Below are positions 17,658-26,533 of a stretch of DNA of 64,000 nucleotides, one piece after another. This DNA comes from an uncultured Acidimicrobiales bacterium (GTDB lineage: Bacteria; Actinomycetota; Acidimicrobiia; Acidimicrobiales; SZUA-35), in the NCBI GenBank assembly GCA_937922785.1, contig CALAJQ010000002.1, positions 1-64,000 on the forward strand. Reading direction: 5' to 3'. Under the pieces are notes generated by a model, which saw nothing but the letters and a program-made list of their open reading frames with translations, had not been told where the DNA came from and did no database searches. A program made the translations under genes and the position numbers. Position 1 is the first letter of the stretch, and the number at the start of each line of letters is the position of its first letter.

Positions 17658-18392
17658 TCAGCTACCTGTGGAAGCCGCAAGCTTTTCAGCCAGCCATTCA
17701 CGGTGGGCTGAGGGCTTGCGGCTGAACAGATCCAAGCCCAGTTTCGTGATTTGGCTTTCAAGCCGAATCAAGAGCGACGGATCATCTGTGCCAAGCACGC
17801 GAGCGTCTCGGTGATCCCAAATCAGTTGGCCTAGTTCGCCGAACTTGGCAGAACGTTTCGTGTGGGCACCGCCCAACAACGCTTCGCTTTGTAGATGTAC
17901 TCGTTGAGTTGCCTTCCGGCACTTGTTAAGAGACTCAATGTCGAACGGTTCGTCGTCTTCCTCGGGGAGGGCTCGCAAAAAGCGACGGCGAGCCTGCCGG
18001 AAAGTTCGGCCGGCAGCGCCGATGATTTCAGCCTTTGGGATCTTTAGACCATCCAGAAGTTCGGGCAATTCTGCTTGGGCGATGGCTACGTCGGAGGCAG
18101 TAGCGGTCAGCTCAGCTCGCAGACTGGGGCCTAGCGGTGGGGGAACGGCGAGCTTGACACAGCTGTCGCGGATTGGCCCAAGTCTGCTGGCGCCGATTCC
18201 TAATGCATCGTTTAGCTCGCGAAAGCGCTTGTTGCCCGGTTCGAGCAGCCGCATCACTGCACGGGCGGAGCGAATGGAGGTCCGAGCAGCCGAAACGCCG
18301 GCAGGGAGATCGGTTTCGGCCAACACCAAAGCGTCGCTGGCGTCGGCCAGCTGGCTGTGGATGTAGTCGCCAAGTTGCACCGTTCGGTTCAT
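17658..18392 (-). CDS. CHAD domain protein
   Basis: A 244-residue mostly helical protein with scattered conserved basic residues: ARTSIRSARAVMRLL, RELNDALG, FRQARRRFLRALPE, and LNKCRKATQRVHLQ. This is the pattern of CHAD domains, helical bundles that bind polyphosphate through conserved His/Arg/Lys. No CYTH domain is fused or adjacent, and no polyphosphate kinase is in the window. It is transcribed with, and follows, the small lipoprotein gene. Confidence 0.75.
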   Translation of the reverse strand: MNRTVQLGDYIHSQLADASDALVLAETDLPAGVSAARTSIRSARAVMRLLEPGNKRFRELNDALGIGASRLGPIRDSCVKLAVPPPLGPSLRAELTATASDVAIAQAELPELLDGLKIPKAEIIGAAGRTFRQARRRFLRALPEEDDEPFDIESLNKCRKATQRVHLQSEALLGGAHTKRSAKFGELGQLIWDHRDARVLGTDDPSLLIRLESQITKLGLDLFSRKPSAHREWLAEKLAASTGS

Positions 18393-18416
18393 TTCATTCG
18401 CCTTCTTGAGCAGGCG

Positions 18417-18731
18417 CTACGAATCCAGAACTGGGCCTTGCACGCCTTGAATTACTCCACACTCTCTTAACGCATCGGTCGCAAAGTCTTCAAATCCAGG
18501 AACTGACCCAAGATCGGCTTCAGCCTCGTTGATTTGTTCGGCGGTGAAGCCCGACCCCGGGCCAAAGATGATGCCGGCGGCACATTCGGCCTGGTCACGG
18601 GGTACTTCACCGATTTCGACCAGTGTTTCGATGAGCGTTTCGGCCTCGACGGGATCTTGATCGCTACAGCCAGCTAGAGCGATGGCCATCAACAGAAATG
18701 AAGCGAATTTTGAGGTTCTGCTAATACGCAT
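18417..18731 (-). CDS. Small secreted lipoprotein, unknown function
   Basis: A 104-residue protein from ATG 18731 (GTG 18737 also possible). The signal peptide FASFLLMAIALAGC ends at a lipobox Cys. The mature part is acidic with two more cysteines (AECAAG, LRECG), which could pair once exported. It diverges from another lipoprotein gene. Function not recognised. Confidence 0.7.
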   Translation of the reverse strand: MRISRTSKFASFLLMAIALAGCSDQDPVEAETLIETLVEIGEVPRDQAECAAGIIFGPGSGFTAEQINEAEADLGSVPGFEDFATDALRECGVIQGVQGPVLDS

Positions 18732-18804
18732 CCACACAGTGAACCAGCCAGCGCCACAGACCGCTCACGATTGTGGTGAATCTGCCGATTTGGAGGACAT
18801 GAAG

Positions 18805-19443
18805 ATGCGGTTTTTGTTGGTGGCGATAGCGATTGGATTGGCGGGGTGCGTCTCTGATGACCAAACCAGCGCGTCAACGGAGGGCGACTCCAGCACGCGC
18901 CAGTCTGCTGAAACCACAAGCCCTTCGACGACCGCTCCAGACAGTTCGACAACTGAGGAGTCAACATCAACAAGTGGTCCCACCACCTCAAATGGCGACG
19001 ATGAAGCTCTCACCGACCGCGATGAAGAATCCGACTCCGAAACTTCAGAGGACAACACTTCTGACAGCACAGAGCGAACTCAGGGAGCGCCAATCACGGT
19101 GACGACGATTGGGTCAGAAGCGGTCGGCAAGAAATCGGTAAGCAGCAACGTGACTGTTACCGACTCCTGGTGTGAGGCGTCTGAGGCCGGATCGCTACTT
19201 GCTTTCGCAGAAATCGCAAATGCAGGAACACTTGAAGGTGACTTCATTGTTGAGTTCGAAGTGCTCAACGCGCTAGGCGTGCGAGTAGGCGAAGGGCTCG
19301 ACGTTGTGTATGAGGTCAAGCCGGGTCAGAGCTTCATAGCTCGAGAAACCGTTTCCGACGCTGTCGGTTGGGAAGGCGACGCCCGAAGCTGGACCTGTCA
19401 AGTATTGCGAATCAGCACACCAGACGCCATCCTCGGCGACTAA
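18805..19443 (+). CDS. Lipoprotein with Ser/Thr-rich linker and FxLYD-like beta domain
   Basis: A 212-residue lipoprotein. GGAGG ends 9 bases upstream of ATG 18805, so I prefer that start to ATG 18799. The signal peptide ends in the lipobox IGLAGC. Next comes a long Ser/Thr/Glu/Asp-rich linker (about residues 22-95). The C-terminal domain (about 105-212) has two Cys (SWCEA, WTCQV) and alternating strands, like small beta-sandwich domains of the DUF4352/FxLYD kind. It is probably surface-exposed. Function unknown. Confidence 0.75.
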   Translation: MRFLLVAIAIGLAGCVSDDQTSASTEGDSSTRQSAETTSPSTTAPDSSTTEESTSTSGPTTSNGDDEALTDRDEESDSETSEDNTSDSTERTQGAPITVTTIGSEAVGKKSVSSNVTVTDSWCEASEAGSLLAFAEIANAGTLEGDFIVEFEVLNALGVRVGEGLDVVYEVKPGQSFIARETVSDAVGWEGDARSWTCQVLRISTPDAILGD

Positions 19444-19454
19444 GTCAGGCGAAA

Positions 19455-21332
19455 CTATTTGGGTTTGCCAATGCCAAGCTGAGTAGAGGCATGCAAGTTG
19501 TGTAGCGACGCGTAGAGGCCATCGAGTTCCAGCAGCTCGGCATGGGTTCCTTCCTCGGCGATGTGACCATCGCTTAAGAGGCAGATTCGGTCGGCGAGGG
19601 ACAAAGTAGAGAAGCGGTGGGAGATCAAAAGAGTCGCTCGGCCGCGTGCAAGGTCAGCGAACTGGCGGAAGACTTCATACTCAGATTCGGGATCAAGATT
19701 TGCCGTCGGTTCATCCAACAGCATTATTGGTGTGTCTCTGGCGAACGCCCGGGCGATGGCGATCCGTTGCCACTGACCGCCGGATAGGGAAGTGTCACCG
19801 AACTCGCGGCCCAGCATGGTGTCAAACCCGTCGGGTAGCTGGTCGATGAGGTCTGACAGACCAACCAGTTCAGATATGTCGCCTACCTTTTCGGGAGAAT
19901 CCAGTAGTCGCTCCCAATCACCAAAAGCCACGTTCTCTCGGGCGGTGCCGCTGTACCGACCGAAGTTTTGGAACACAACAGATACGCGATCGCGCAGCTC
20001 TTCGGTGGTGAAGTTGCGGGTCAGGGCTCCGTCCACTGCGATCTCACCGGAGCTTGGCAGATAAAGGCCAGCTATCAGCTTTACCAGTGTCGACTTGCCT
20101 ACACCGTTTCGGCCAACAAGTCCGACCGTTTCGCCCGGTCTAACGGTCAGCGAGAGATTTTTAAGTATGGGTTCGGCCGCACCGGGGTACGTGAACGTCA
20201 GGTTCTCAACAACCAACTGACCAGTGGCTTCGATTGGCTGAGCTCGCCCAGCCTGTCCAGCTTCTTTGGTGGCAGATCTAGCCCGAAGATCACGGGTCTG
20301 TTCGTTGGCGAAGAAAGTTTGCATTTGCTCGAGATGAGAAAGGTGCCAGCGCAAAGATCCGATGTTGGAAACGGACGAGTCCACCGCGGATCTAAGCGAT
20401 GCGGCAGCTGCAGCAAAGACTGCGATGTCACCGATCGACAAATCAGCATCAATTGCTCGCCCAACGGCTTGGAACAGCGCAAAGTGAACAGCTACGACGG
20501 CCAAGATGTTGAACGTGGCCGATCCCAGGAACTCCCGCCCAAAAACCTTGCGGTTCTCTTCGGCGATCGTGCCGAGTCGGTGGTCTATTCGTTTCACGAA
20601 CAGCGGACCGAGGTTTAGTGATCTGGCTTCCATCAAGGGCTCGCCCGTGAGCAGTTGGCCCGAAAGATATTGAGCCCAGCGGTGGGATCTTGACTGATGT
20701 CGTCTGGTTTCAAAACGAATTCGAGCAACCCACCAGCGATAAAGCACATAGGGGATTGCAAGAGGGACGAAGTAGTAAAGAAGCCGTGGTTCAATAGAGC
20801 CGAGTACCAGCAGCAACGTGGTCGCTGTGATCAACGCCGTAGTCGCTTGCACCACATTTGCCACTGTTGCGTGAACATGAGTTCCTGGCGCCTGGCGGAT
20901 GTGGTTCACCGAATCTTGAAACTCAGGAGTTTCGAAGTTGCCGAACTTCAACTTTCCCGCGTGGTCGGCGATTCGAACGTGAAGTATGTGGTTCAGCGCT
21001 TCAGCGTCAGCTTGGCGAAGGTAAGTGCCGGCAGCAGCGGTCAACGCCATCACCGCAGTCAGAACCAGGCTCAGCAACACGTAACCGCCCGGTGCCAAGC
21101 GGCCATCAAGCGTTTCGCCTGCGGTAGCCGCCGACCCGGTCAGGCTGTTCACAAGGCCTCTCAGCACAAGTGCAAGAGCGGCGGGCAAGAGGCTTCGAAT
21201 AAGCGGAATGGCCAGCAAGCCGGTTAGGCGTCCGGGCGAGACTTGCCACGATGTCTTGAACGCAAACGCAACGCTAGGCAGGACACTCTTGAGATCGATT
21301 GCCCGGTCACGTTGTGGTCGATCAGCAGGCAT
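19455..21332 (-). CDS. ABC exporter, fused permease and ATPase
   Basis: A 625-residue half-transporter. Six transmembrane helices occupy about residues 20-330, then the ATPase: Walker A GLVGRNGVGKST, Q-loop VVFQNFGRYSG, signature LSGGQWQR, Walker B IMLLDEPTANLD and H-loop ISHRFST. The domain order is that of MsbA/LmrA-like exporters that work as dimers. The substrate is unknown. Its ATG overlaps the last base of the nucleotidase gene's stop codon by one base, so the two form one operon. Confidence 0.92.
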   Translation of the reverse strand: MPADRPQRDRAIDLKSVLPSVAFAFKTSWQVSPGRLTGLLAIPLIRSLLPAALALVLRGLVNSLTGSAATAGETLDGRLAPGGYVLLSLVLTAVMALTAAAGTYLRQADAEALNHILHVRIADHAGKLKFGNFETPEFQDSVNHIRQAPGTHVHATVANVVQATTALITATTLLLVLGSIEPRLLYYFVPLAIPYVLYRWWVARIRFETRRHQSRSHRWAQYLSGQLLTGEPLMEARSLNLGPLFVKRIDHRLGTIAEENRKVFGREFLGSATFNILAVVAVHFALFQAVGRAIDADLSIGDIAVFAAAAASLRSAVDSSVSNIGSLRWHLSHLEQMQTFFANEQTRDLRARSATKEAGQAGRAQPIEATGQLVVENLTFTYPGAAEPILKNLSLTVRPGETVGLVGRNGVGKSTLVKLIAGLYLPSSGEIAVDGALTRNFTTEELRDRVSVVFQNFGRYSGTARENVAFGDWERLLDSPEKVGDISELVGLSDLIDQLPDGFDTMLGREFGDTSLSGGQWQRIAIARAFARDTPIMLLDEPTANLDPESEYEVFRQFADLARGRATLLISHRFSTLSLADRICLLSDGHIAEEGTHAELLELDGLYASLHNLHASTQLGIGKPK

Positions 21333-21985
21333 CAGGCTCCCGATTCAAGCCCTTTCTTACGGGCCAAACGTCCTGCCCCGGCATCAACCCCAGGTAGTTG
21401 CAGCTGGCTCAAATGCCCGTGTTCGGCAACCTTTGCCATCACAACTTCCTCAAGCTCATCCCAATTCGAAGCCCTAGGCCCGGCCAATTCACGGTTGTAT
21501 GGCTGGTCGAACACGACCACCTCGTTACCTGCTTTGCGCAGGCCCTCAACATTGTGGGGAGCGTCATCAACATAGAGATCGGCCTCTACTTGTGGCTTAG
21601 CACCCAGGAAGCAGATGTCTCTGTAGGGGATGCTGGCTTCATCAAGCCATGAGACGGTATCGCTAACCGCTTCGGCATGACCCCAGTTGGAGTAAAGCCG
21701 GTGAGTGATTATCCGAATCCATACTCCAGCGTCGCTGAGGCGCCAAAGAGCATCGGCGCAACCCTCCATGGCCGGCAAGTGTCTCAGCATCCGCAGTTCT
21801 GTGACCGCGTGCTGGTGGATTCGAACAAAGTCTTCGGGGCTAAGACCCCACTCTTGGAAGCCCCACGAACGCTCCAAAGGTAACTCTTCGGGTTCAATCC
21901 CACGGTCTGCTGCAACGGCTGCTCTAAATCCCGCTGTGTAATCGGCGCACACGCCATCGAGGTCTACCCCGAAAACAAAGTCCAT
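21332..21985 (-). CDS. HAD-family 5'-nucleotidase (deoxyribonucleotidase type)
   Basis: A 217-residue HAD phosphatase from ATG 21985, which starts MDFVFGVDLDGVCADY with the nucleophile Asp in DLDGV. RIITHR supplies motif II and LYVDDAPHN motif IV. The layout with short cap RSWGFQEWGLS is that of 5'(3')-deoxyribonucleotidases (NT5C). Such enzymes dephosphorylate dNMPs. It sits divergently to purL with 65 bp between, and its product overlaps with nucleotide metabolism. Confidence 0.78.
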   Translation of the reverse strand: MDFVFGVDLDGVCADYTAGFRAAVAADRGIEPEELPLERSWGFQEWGLSPEDFVRIHQHAVTELRMLRHLPAMEGCADALWRLSDAGVWIRIITHRLYSNWGHAEAVSDTVSWLDEASIPYRDICFLGAKPQVEADLYVDDAPHNVEGLRKAGNEVVVFDQPYNRELAGPRASNWDELEEVVMAKVAEHGHLSQLQLPGVDAGAGRLARKKGLESGA

Positions 21986-22050
21986 TGTCGCCAACATTAG
22001 TTGCCACTCGGCGTTCAACTACCGATGTGTGCTGTCTAGCCTGTTCCAAC

Positions 22051-24840
22051 GTGGGGCAAACACTCTCTGTAATTGTCGGACCGGGCATCAAGAGCGTTGC
22101 AGGAGACCAGCTGGTCTCCTCAGCGGAGATGTTCGGGCTAGGTGTCAAGTCTGTAACCGAGTTCACTCTGGTGCATATTCGAGCCGAGCTCGATAGTGAA
22201 GAGGTGGCCATTCTGGTGGACCGGCTGCTGGCCGATGCGTTGGGGCAGTGGTGTCAACCGGCAGCAGACAAACTGGCTGTTGGTGGTGATTTTGTTATCG
22301 AAACTGGTCTGCGACCTGGAGTGACTGACCGAGAGGGAGCCGAGTTGGTCAGAGCTGCTGGAGAGCTGGGAATCCACGTGAAGGCGGCCACCATGGGCAA
22401 GCGATACGTGATCGAGGGGGACCTCACCTCTGACGAGCGGACCACCTTGGCTGAACGTGTCCTTCACAACACCGTTATTGAGCGCTGGTCCCTTGACGCC
22501 TTGCCTCCAGCTTTCACCGATGGCGCATCTAAGTCACCTGCAGTTGAAACAGTTGCGGTGATTGGCCTCGGCGAGGACGAGTTGGCCGCCGTCAACCAGG
22601 GTCGGCGCCTAGGCCTGGATCCTGAAGAGATGATTGTGATCCGAGATCACTTCACAGCGCTTGGTCGAAACCCCAACGACGCCGAGATCGAAACTTTGGC
22701 CCAAACGTGGAGCGAGCATTGCGCTCATAAGACCTTCCGTGCGCACATCACCATGGATGACGGCACCGAGATCAACGGCCTAATGAAGATGCTGCGGGCT
22801 ACCACAGAAGCCATCGACGCACCATGGGTTCGCTCAGCATTTGTCGATAACGCCGGAATCGTTGCGTTCGATGATCACTTTGACTTGGCCCTCAAGGCCG
22901 AGACACACAATCACCCTTCTGCTCTTGAACCATTCGGTGGCTCGAACACCGGAGTTGGCGGAGTTGTTAGAGACATCTTGGGTGTGTCAGCCAAACCCAT
23001 CGCTATCAGTGACATCTTGTGTTTCGGGCCAGAAGACACCGACCCATCTGATCTGCCTGATGGCGTGCTGCATCCGAAACGAATACGTGACGGCGTGATC
23101 GCTGGAGTTGGCGACTACGGCAACAAGATCGGCGTTCCCAACATCGGCGGTGCGATTGTGCACGACTCTGGCTACACGACGACCCCGTTGGTGTTTGCTG
23201 GTTGCCTCGGACTGCTGCCGACCGGTTCCAACCCAACCAACGCTCAGCCTGGCGATTCAATTGTTGTACTCGGCGGAGCCGTTGGTCGTGACGGTGTCGG
23301 TGGGGCGACGTTCTCGTCTCAAACCATGGGAGTGGAAACGGCTGATGTGGCTGGCTCTTCAGTTCAGATTGGTGACCCGATCGTGGAGAAGGGCTTGATC
23401 GACGTTGTGCTTGAAGCCCGAGATCAAAAGCTCTACACCGCGATCACAGACTGTGGGGCCGGCGGTTTGTCCTCGGCAGTAGGCGAGATGGCTGAGGAGC
23501 TTGGCGCCGAGGTCGATCTTCAGCTCGTGCCCCGAAAATACCCCGGCCTTGCGCCGTGGGAGGTCTGGCTAAGTGAAGCCCAAGAGCGCATGGTCTTGGC
23601 AACTTCTAATCCAGATGCTCTTGTCGCCCTCTCCGAGCGTTGGGGTGTCGGGTCCTCGGTGATCGGGACCTTCACTGGCGAGGGCCGCCTTGTGGTTACC
23701 GACGGTGACACCAGCGTGATCGACATCAATTGTGAATTCCTGCATGACGGCAGACCCCGTCGCAAGATGGCTGCGACGAGACCCGCGTTGGATCGACCAC
23801 AACGAGACGCTGGCGGCTTCGATGCCAACCGAGCGTTGCTTGATCTGTTAAGTCATCCCAGTATTCGATCAAACGAGGCGGTCATCCGCACCTATGACCA
23901 CGAGGTCATGGGTGGCACACTCGTTCGTCCATATGGCGGAGTTGCCGCCGACGGTCCAGCCGACGGCACCGCAATGATCCCACCTGGAACTTCAGGTGAG
24001 CGTGCACTGGCGATGGGCATCGGTGTGAACGCCCTGTTAGGCGATCTCAACCCTGAGGCAATGGCCTGGCACGTGGTGGACGAAGCAGTCCGCAACGCAA
24101 TCGTGGCTGGCGCCGATCCGACCCAGCTTTCCCTGCTGGACAACTTTGGCTGGGGAAACCCAACCGATCCGCAGACGTTGGGCCGGCTGGTGGCGGCTGT
24201 TAAGGGTTGCTGCGACGCAGCTTTGGCCTTAGGTGCCCCGTTCGTAAGTGGGAAAGACTCCCTTTACAACGTATTCGTACCGCCATCGGGAGTTCCTGAT
24301 CCGGTTTGTTCCACCCTTGTGATCACCGCCGTTGGCATCGTGCCCAACATCGACACAGTGCCTCTGACTGGCGTTGTTGAAGCCGGTGACGACATCTGGC
24401 TTGTAGGCCCAGCCGCTGGTGCGCTGGGTGGTTCCCATCTTGACGCAGTCCTTGGTGCCGACGGTGGGGGAGAGGTTCCTCAGCCTGACGTTTCAGCGAT
24501 CGATCGCCATCATCAAATGCACAACGCGATCACTTCAGGGCTGGTGCGCAGCGCACACGATCTATCTGAAGGCGGGCTGACCGTAGCAGCAGCAGAATGG
24601 GCCCACGCTGGCAGGCTTGGCGTTTCGATCAACTCCGATTCAACGCCAGAGGCTCTCTTTGGCGAAGGAGCAGGTCGTTACCTTGTTGAGGTTCGACCCG
24701 GCGACAGCGACGGCTTCAGTCAGCTAGTTCCGTCAGCGGTGAAGGTCGGCTCGGTCATCGAAGATCAAGTCGTAAGGGTTGGTGATGTAAGCGTGCCCCT
24801 TACTGAAGTCAGCGCTGCCTATATAGGAGGAGCGGCATGA
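22051..24840 (+). CDS. purL: Phosphoribosylformylglycinamidine synthase, PurS-PurL fusion
   Basis: A 929-residue protein from GTG 22051. Residues 1-160 resemble the small PurS subunit: LRPGVTDREGAELVRAAG and MGKRYVIEG, then VLHNTVIERWSL, matching the PurS pattern of conserved PGV/G-K-R and a final N-PVIE stretch. The PurL part follows with WSEHCAHKT, FGGSNTGVGG, ITDCGAGGLSSA and HDLSEGGL. The enzyme converts FGAR to FGAM using ammonia from PurQ, encoded directly downstream with a 4-bp overlap. A PurS-PurL fusion is also seen in some Deltaproteobacteria such as Geobacter. Confidence 0.93.
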   Translation: MGQTLSVIVGPGIKSVAGDQLVSSAEMFGLGVKSVTEFTLVHIRAELDSEEVAILVDRLLADALGQWCQPAADKLAVGGDFVIETGLRPGVTDREGAELVRAAGELGIHVKAATMGKRYVIEGDLTSDERTTLAERVLHNTVIERWSLDALPPAFTDGASKSPAVETVAVIGLGEDELAAVNQGRRLGLDPEEMIVIRDHFTALGRNPNDAEIETLAQTWSEHCAHKTFRAHITMDDGTEINGLMKMLRATTEAIDAPWVRSAFVDNAGIVAFDDHFDLALKAETHNHPSALEPFGGSNTGVGGVVRDILGVSAKPIAISDILCFGPEDTDPSDLPDGVLHPKRIRDGVIAGVGDYGNKIGVPNIGGAIVHDSGYTTTPLVFAGCLGLLPTGSNPTNAQPGDSIVVLGGAVGRDGVGGATFSSQTMGVETADVAGSSVQIGDPIVEKGLIDVVLEARDQKLYTAITDCGAGGLSSAVGEMAEELGAEVDLQLVPRKYPGLAPWEVWLSEAQERMVLATSNPDALVALSERWGVGSSVIGTFTGEGRLVVTDGDTSVIDINCEFLHDGRPRRKMAATRPALDRPQRDAGGFDANRALLDLLSHPSIRSNEAVIRTYDHEVMGGTLVRPYGGVAADGPADGTAMIPPGTSGERALAMGIGVNALLGDLNPEAMAWHVVDEAVRNAIVAGADPTQLSLLDNFGWGNPTDPQTLGRLVAAVKGCCDAALALGAPFVSGKDSLYNVFVPPSGVPDPVCSTLVITAVGIVPNIDTVPLTGVVEAGDDIWLVGPAAGALGGSHLDAVLGADGGGEVPQPDVSAIDRHHQMHNAITSGLVRSAHDLSEGGLTVAAAEWAHAGRLGVSINSDSTPEALFGEGAGRYLVEVRPGDSDGFSQLVPSAVKVGSVIEDQVVRVGDVSVPLTEVSAAYIGGAA

Positions 24841-25586
24841 AACCCCGTGTATTGATTCCAGTTGCACTTGGTACAAATCGAGACGGAGATCTTGCCGACG
24901 CGTTTGAAGCGGCAGGGGCCGACGCCGATCGGGTCCCTCTATCGGCCCTACGTTCGGGCGAAAAGAAGCTGTCTGACTACCAGGTCCTGGCTGTCCCTGG
25001 GGGTTTCTCCTACGGCGATGCTTTGGGCGCTGGTCGTCTCTTGGGGCTTGATCTGGTTGAGTGGTTTGGCGAACAGTTGAACGCCGCTGTTGCTGCGGAG
25101 ATGCCGATATTTGGTGTTTGTAATGGCTTCCAGGCTTTGGTTAGGGCTGGTCTTTTGCCGGGAAATCGGAAGGCAGTTCTATCCCACAACCAAAGCGGGA
25201 GGTTCGAATGCCGTTGGGTGACGCTGTTGCCAGAGTCAAACTCGATTTGGACTTCCAACTTGCACGAGCCTCTGCGTTGCCCAGTTGCGCATGGCGAAGG
25301 TCGATTCGTAGTTGACGATCTAGCGGCTCTCGAATCCAGCGGCCAGATCGCCTTCCGATATGGAGCTGCCGATGGGAGCAGAGCCGGCGAGGCTTACCCA
25401 GCAAACCCGAACGGGTCCGTGGGTGACGTGGCCGGTGTCGTCGATTCGACCGGCTTAATCCTTGGCATGATGCCCCACCCTGAAGACCACATCCTTGATC
25501 GCCAGAACCCACTTAGGGGGCGCACAACTGGCGGAAACTGTCTGCCCTTGTTCCAAGCAGGCATTCGCTCCCTGGTTTCTTCATAG
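24837..25586 (+). CDS. purQ: Phosphoribosylformylglycinamidine synthase glutaminase subunit
   Basis: A 249-residue class I glutamine amidotransferase with the nucleophile Cys in FGVCNGFQAL, PGGFSYGD, and the His-Glu pair in MMPHPEDH. It supplies ammonia to PurL. The ATG overlaps the purL TGA by 4 bp. Length is close to the usual 225-260. An imperfect 14-bp hairpin lies just after the stop. Confidence 0.95.
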   Translation: MKPRVLIPVALGTNRDGDLADAFEAAGADADRVPLSALRSGEKKLSDYQVLAVPGGFSYGDALGAGRLLGLDLVEWFGEQLNAAVAAEMPIFGVCNGFQALVRAGLLPGNRKAVLSHNQSGRFECRWVTLLPESNSIWTSNLHEPLRCPVAHGEGRFVVDDLAALESSGQIAFRYGAADGSRAGEAYPANPNGSVGDVAGVVDSTGLILGMMPHPEDHILDRQNPLRGRTTGGNCLPLFQAGIRSLVSS

Positions 25587-25587
25587 C

Positions 25588-25628
25588 TGTCTGGACTTCC
25601 ACCCACCCAGCGGTTGGAACTCCAGACA
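25588..25628. terminator. Hairpin between converging purQ and hydrolase genes
   Basis: TGTCTGGACTTCCA (25588-25601) pairs with TGGAACTCCAGACA (25615-25628), with a single C-C mismatch and a 13-base loop. It fills the 43 bp between two convergent stop codons, so it can stop transcripts from both sides. There is no T-run, so it is a probable rather than a classical intrinsic terminator. Confidence 0.65.
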
Positions 25629-25629
25629 A

Positions 25630-26370
25630 CTATTCGGGTCTGTCGGCATTCAGTAGTCGAGCTACGTACTCGACCGAGCTAATTACTTCGAATGTGGGAA
25701 CAGCGCTGTGGCTGCCAGGGTTTGCGTGAAGTGTTTTACGGCCAGTCGCCAGCGCATCGAACAACTCAAGCGCTACGTCACGAGTCACTTTCTTGTCGTC
25801 CCACTGAACAATGAATCGAACTGGGCACTGAACCGAGCGGGCGTGCTTCATCATGTCGTCGGCGTTTGGTCCCATGTTTCCCATCAGGCCAAAGACTGCA
25901 ACAGAGATCCGCTGATCGAGAGCAGCTAGAGGCAAGCCGATCATCGTTCCTAGCTGCAGGCCCCAGTATCCGGTCGCTCGATTACCGAACTCGGACTCAA
26001 TGAAATCAAGTGCGGCCTTCCACTCAGCTACCATCCCGTCAGTCCCACCGCCTTCATCAAAGCGACGTCCCAATGCGTTTAGGTCCGAGCTGTACCCACC
26101 CTTGGGGTGAGCGGCAACAGCTCGCTCTCCGTGTCCGGGGGCATCTATAGCCATAGATGCAATGCCCATTTCGCCAAGACCGTGAGCAAGTTGGGTGACA
26201 TATTCTGCTTGCTTGTGACCAGACGCCAGGTGTCCTAACAAACACAGCTGATTTGGGTTGGTTTCTGCGGGTGCCCAGTAGACACCAGGTACACGACGGC
26301 CACCGCATTCAACCTCGAAACCTTGCTCGCTTAGACCATCAAGATCGGTACTTGTGTCGTTCCATGCCAT
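25630..26370 (-). CDS. Alpha/beta hydrolase family protein
   Basis: A 246-residue protein from ATG 26370. It has AIDAPGHGERA, the elbow-like YWGLQLGTMIG, FIVQWDDKKV with a candidate Asp and PGSHSAV with a candidate His. The nucleophile position in GLQLG lacks the usual Ser (GxSxG), so the enzyme may be non-canonical or inactive. Related hydrolases with dipeptidyl-peptidase-like folds show such loss. It interrupts the plus-strand purine genes. Confidence 0.65.
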   Translation of the reverse strand: MAWNDTSTDLDGLSEQGFEVECGGRRVPGVYWAPAETNPNQLCLLGHLASGHKQAEYVTQLAHGLGEMGIASMAIDAPGHGERAVAAHPKGGYSSDLNALGRRFDEGGGTDGMVAEWKAALDFIESEFGNRATGYWGLQLGTMIGLPLAALDQRISVAVFGLMGNMGPNADDMMKHARSVQCPVRFIVQWDDKKVTRDVALELFDALATGRKTLHANPGSHSAVPTFEVISSVEYVARLLNADRPE

Positions 26371-26533
26371 GTTCGTGTTGATCCTAGTTGAAGCTCTAGT
26401 ATGAGCTTCGGCACAGAGTGGCTCCGAGTTGAGCAAGCTTGCCGAACAATCCTTCAAGTCATCGGGCCTAGGTTCGGAATTACAAGGGCGTCTAGCGTGC
26501 ACGAATAAGTCAAGGTCTAGCTAGGCTTTGGGG

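Noticed and set aside
19968-20618. 216-codon plus-strand frame opposite the ABC exporter
   Set aside because: Complement of intact Walker and signature motifs; no motifs of its own.
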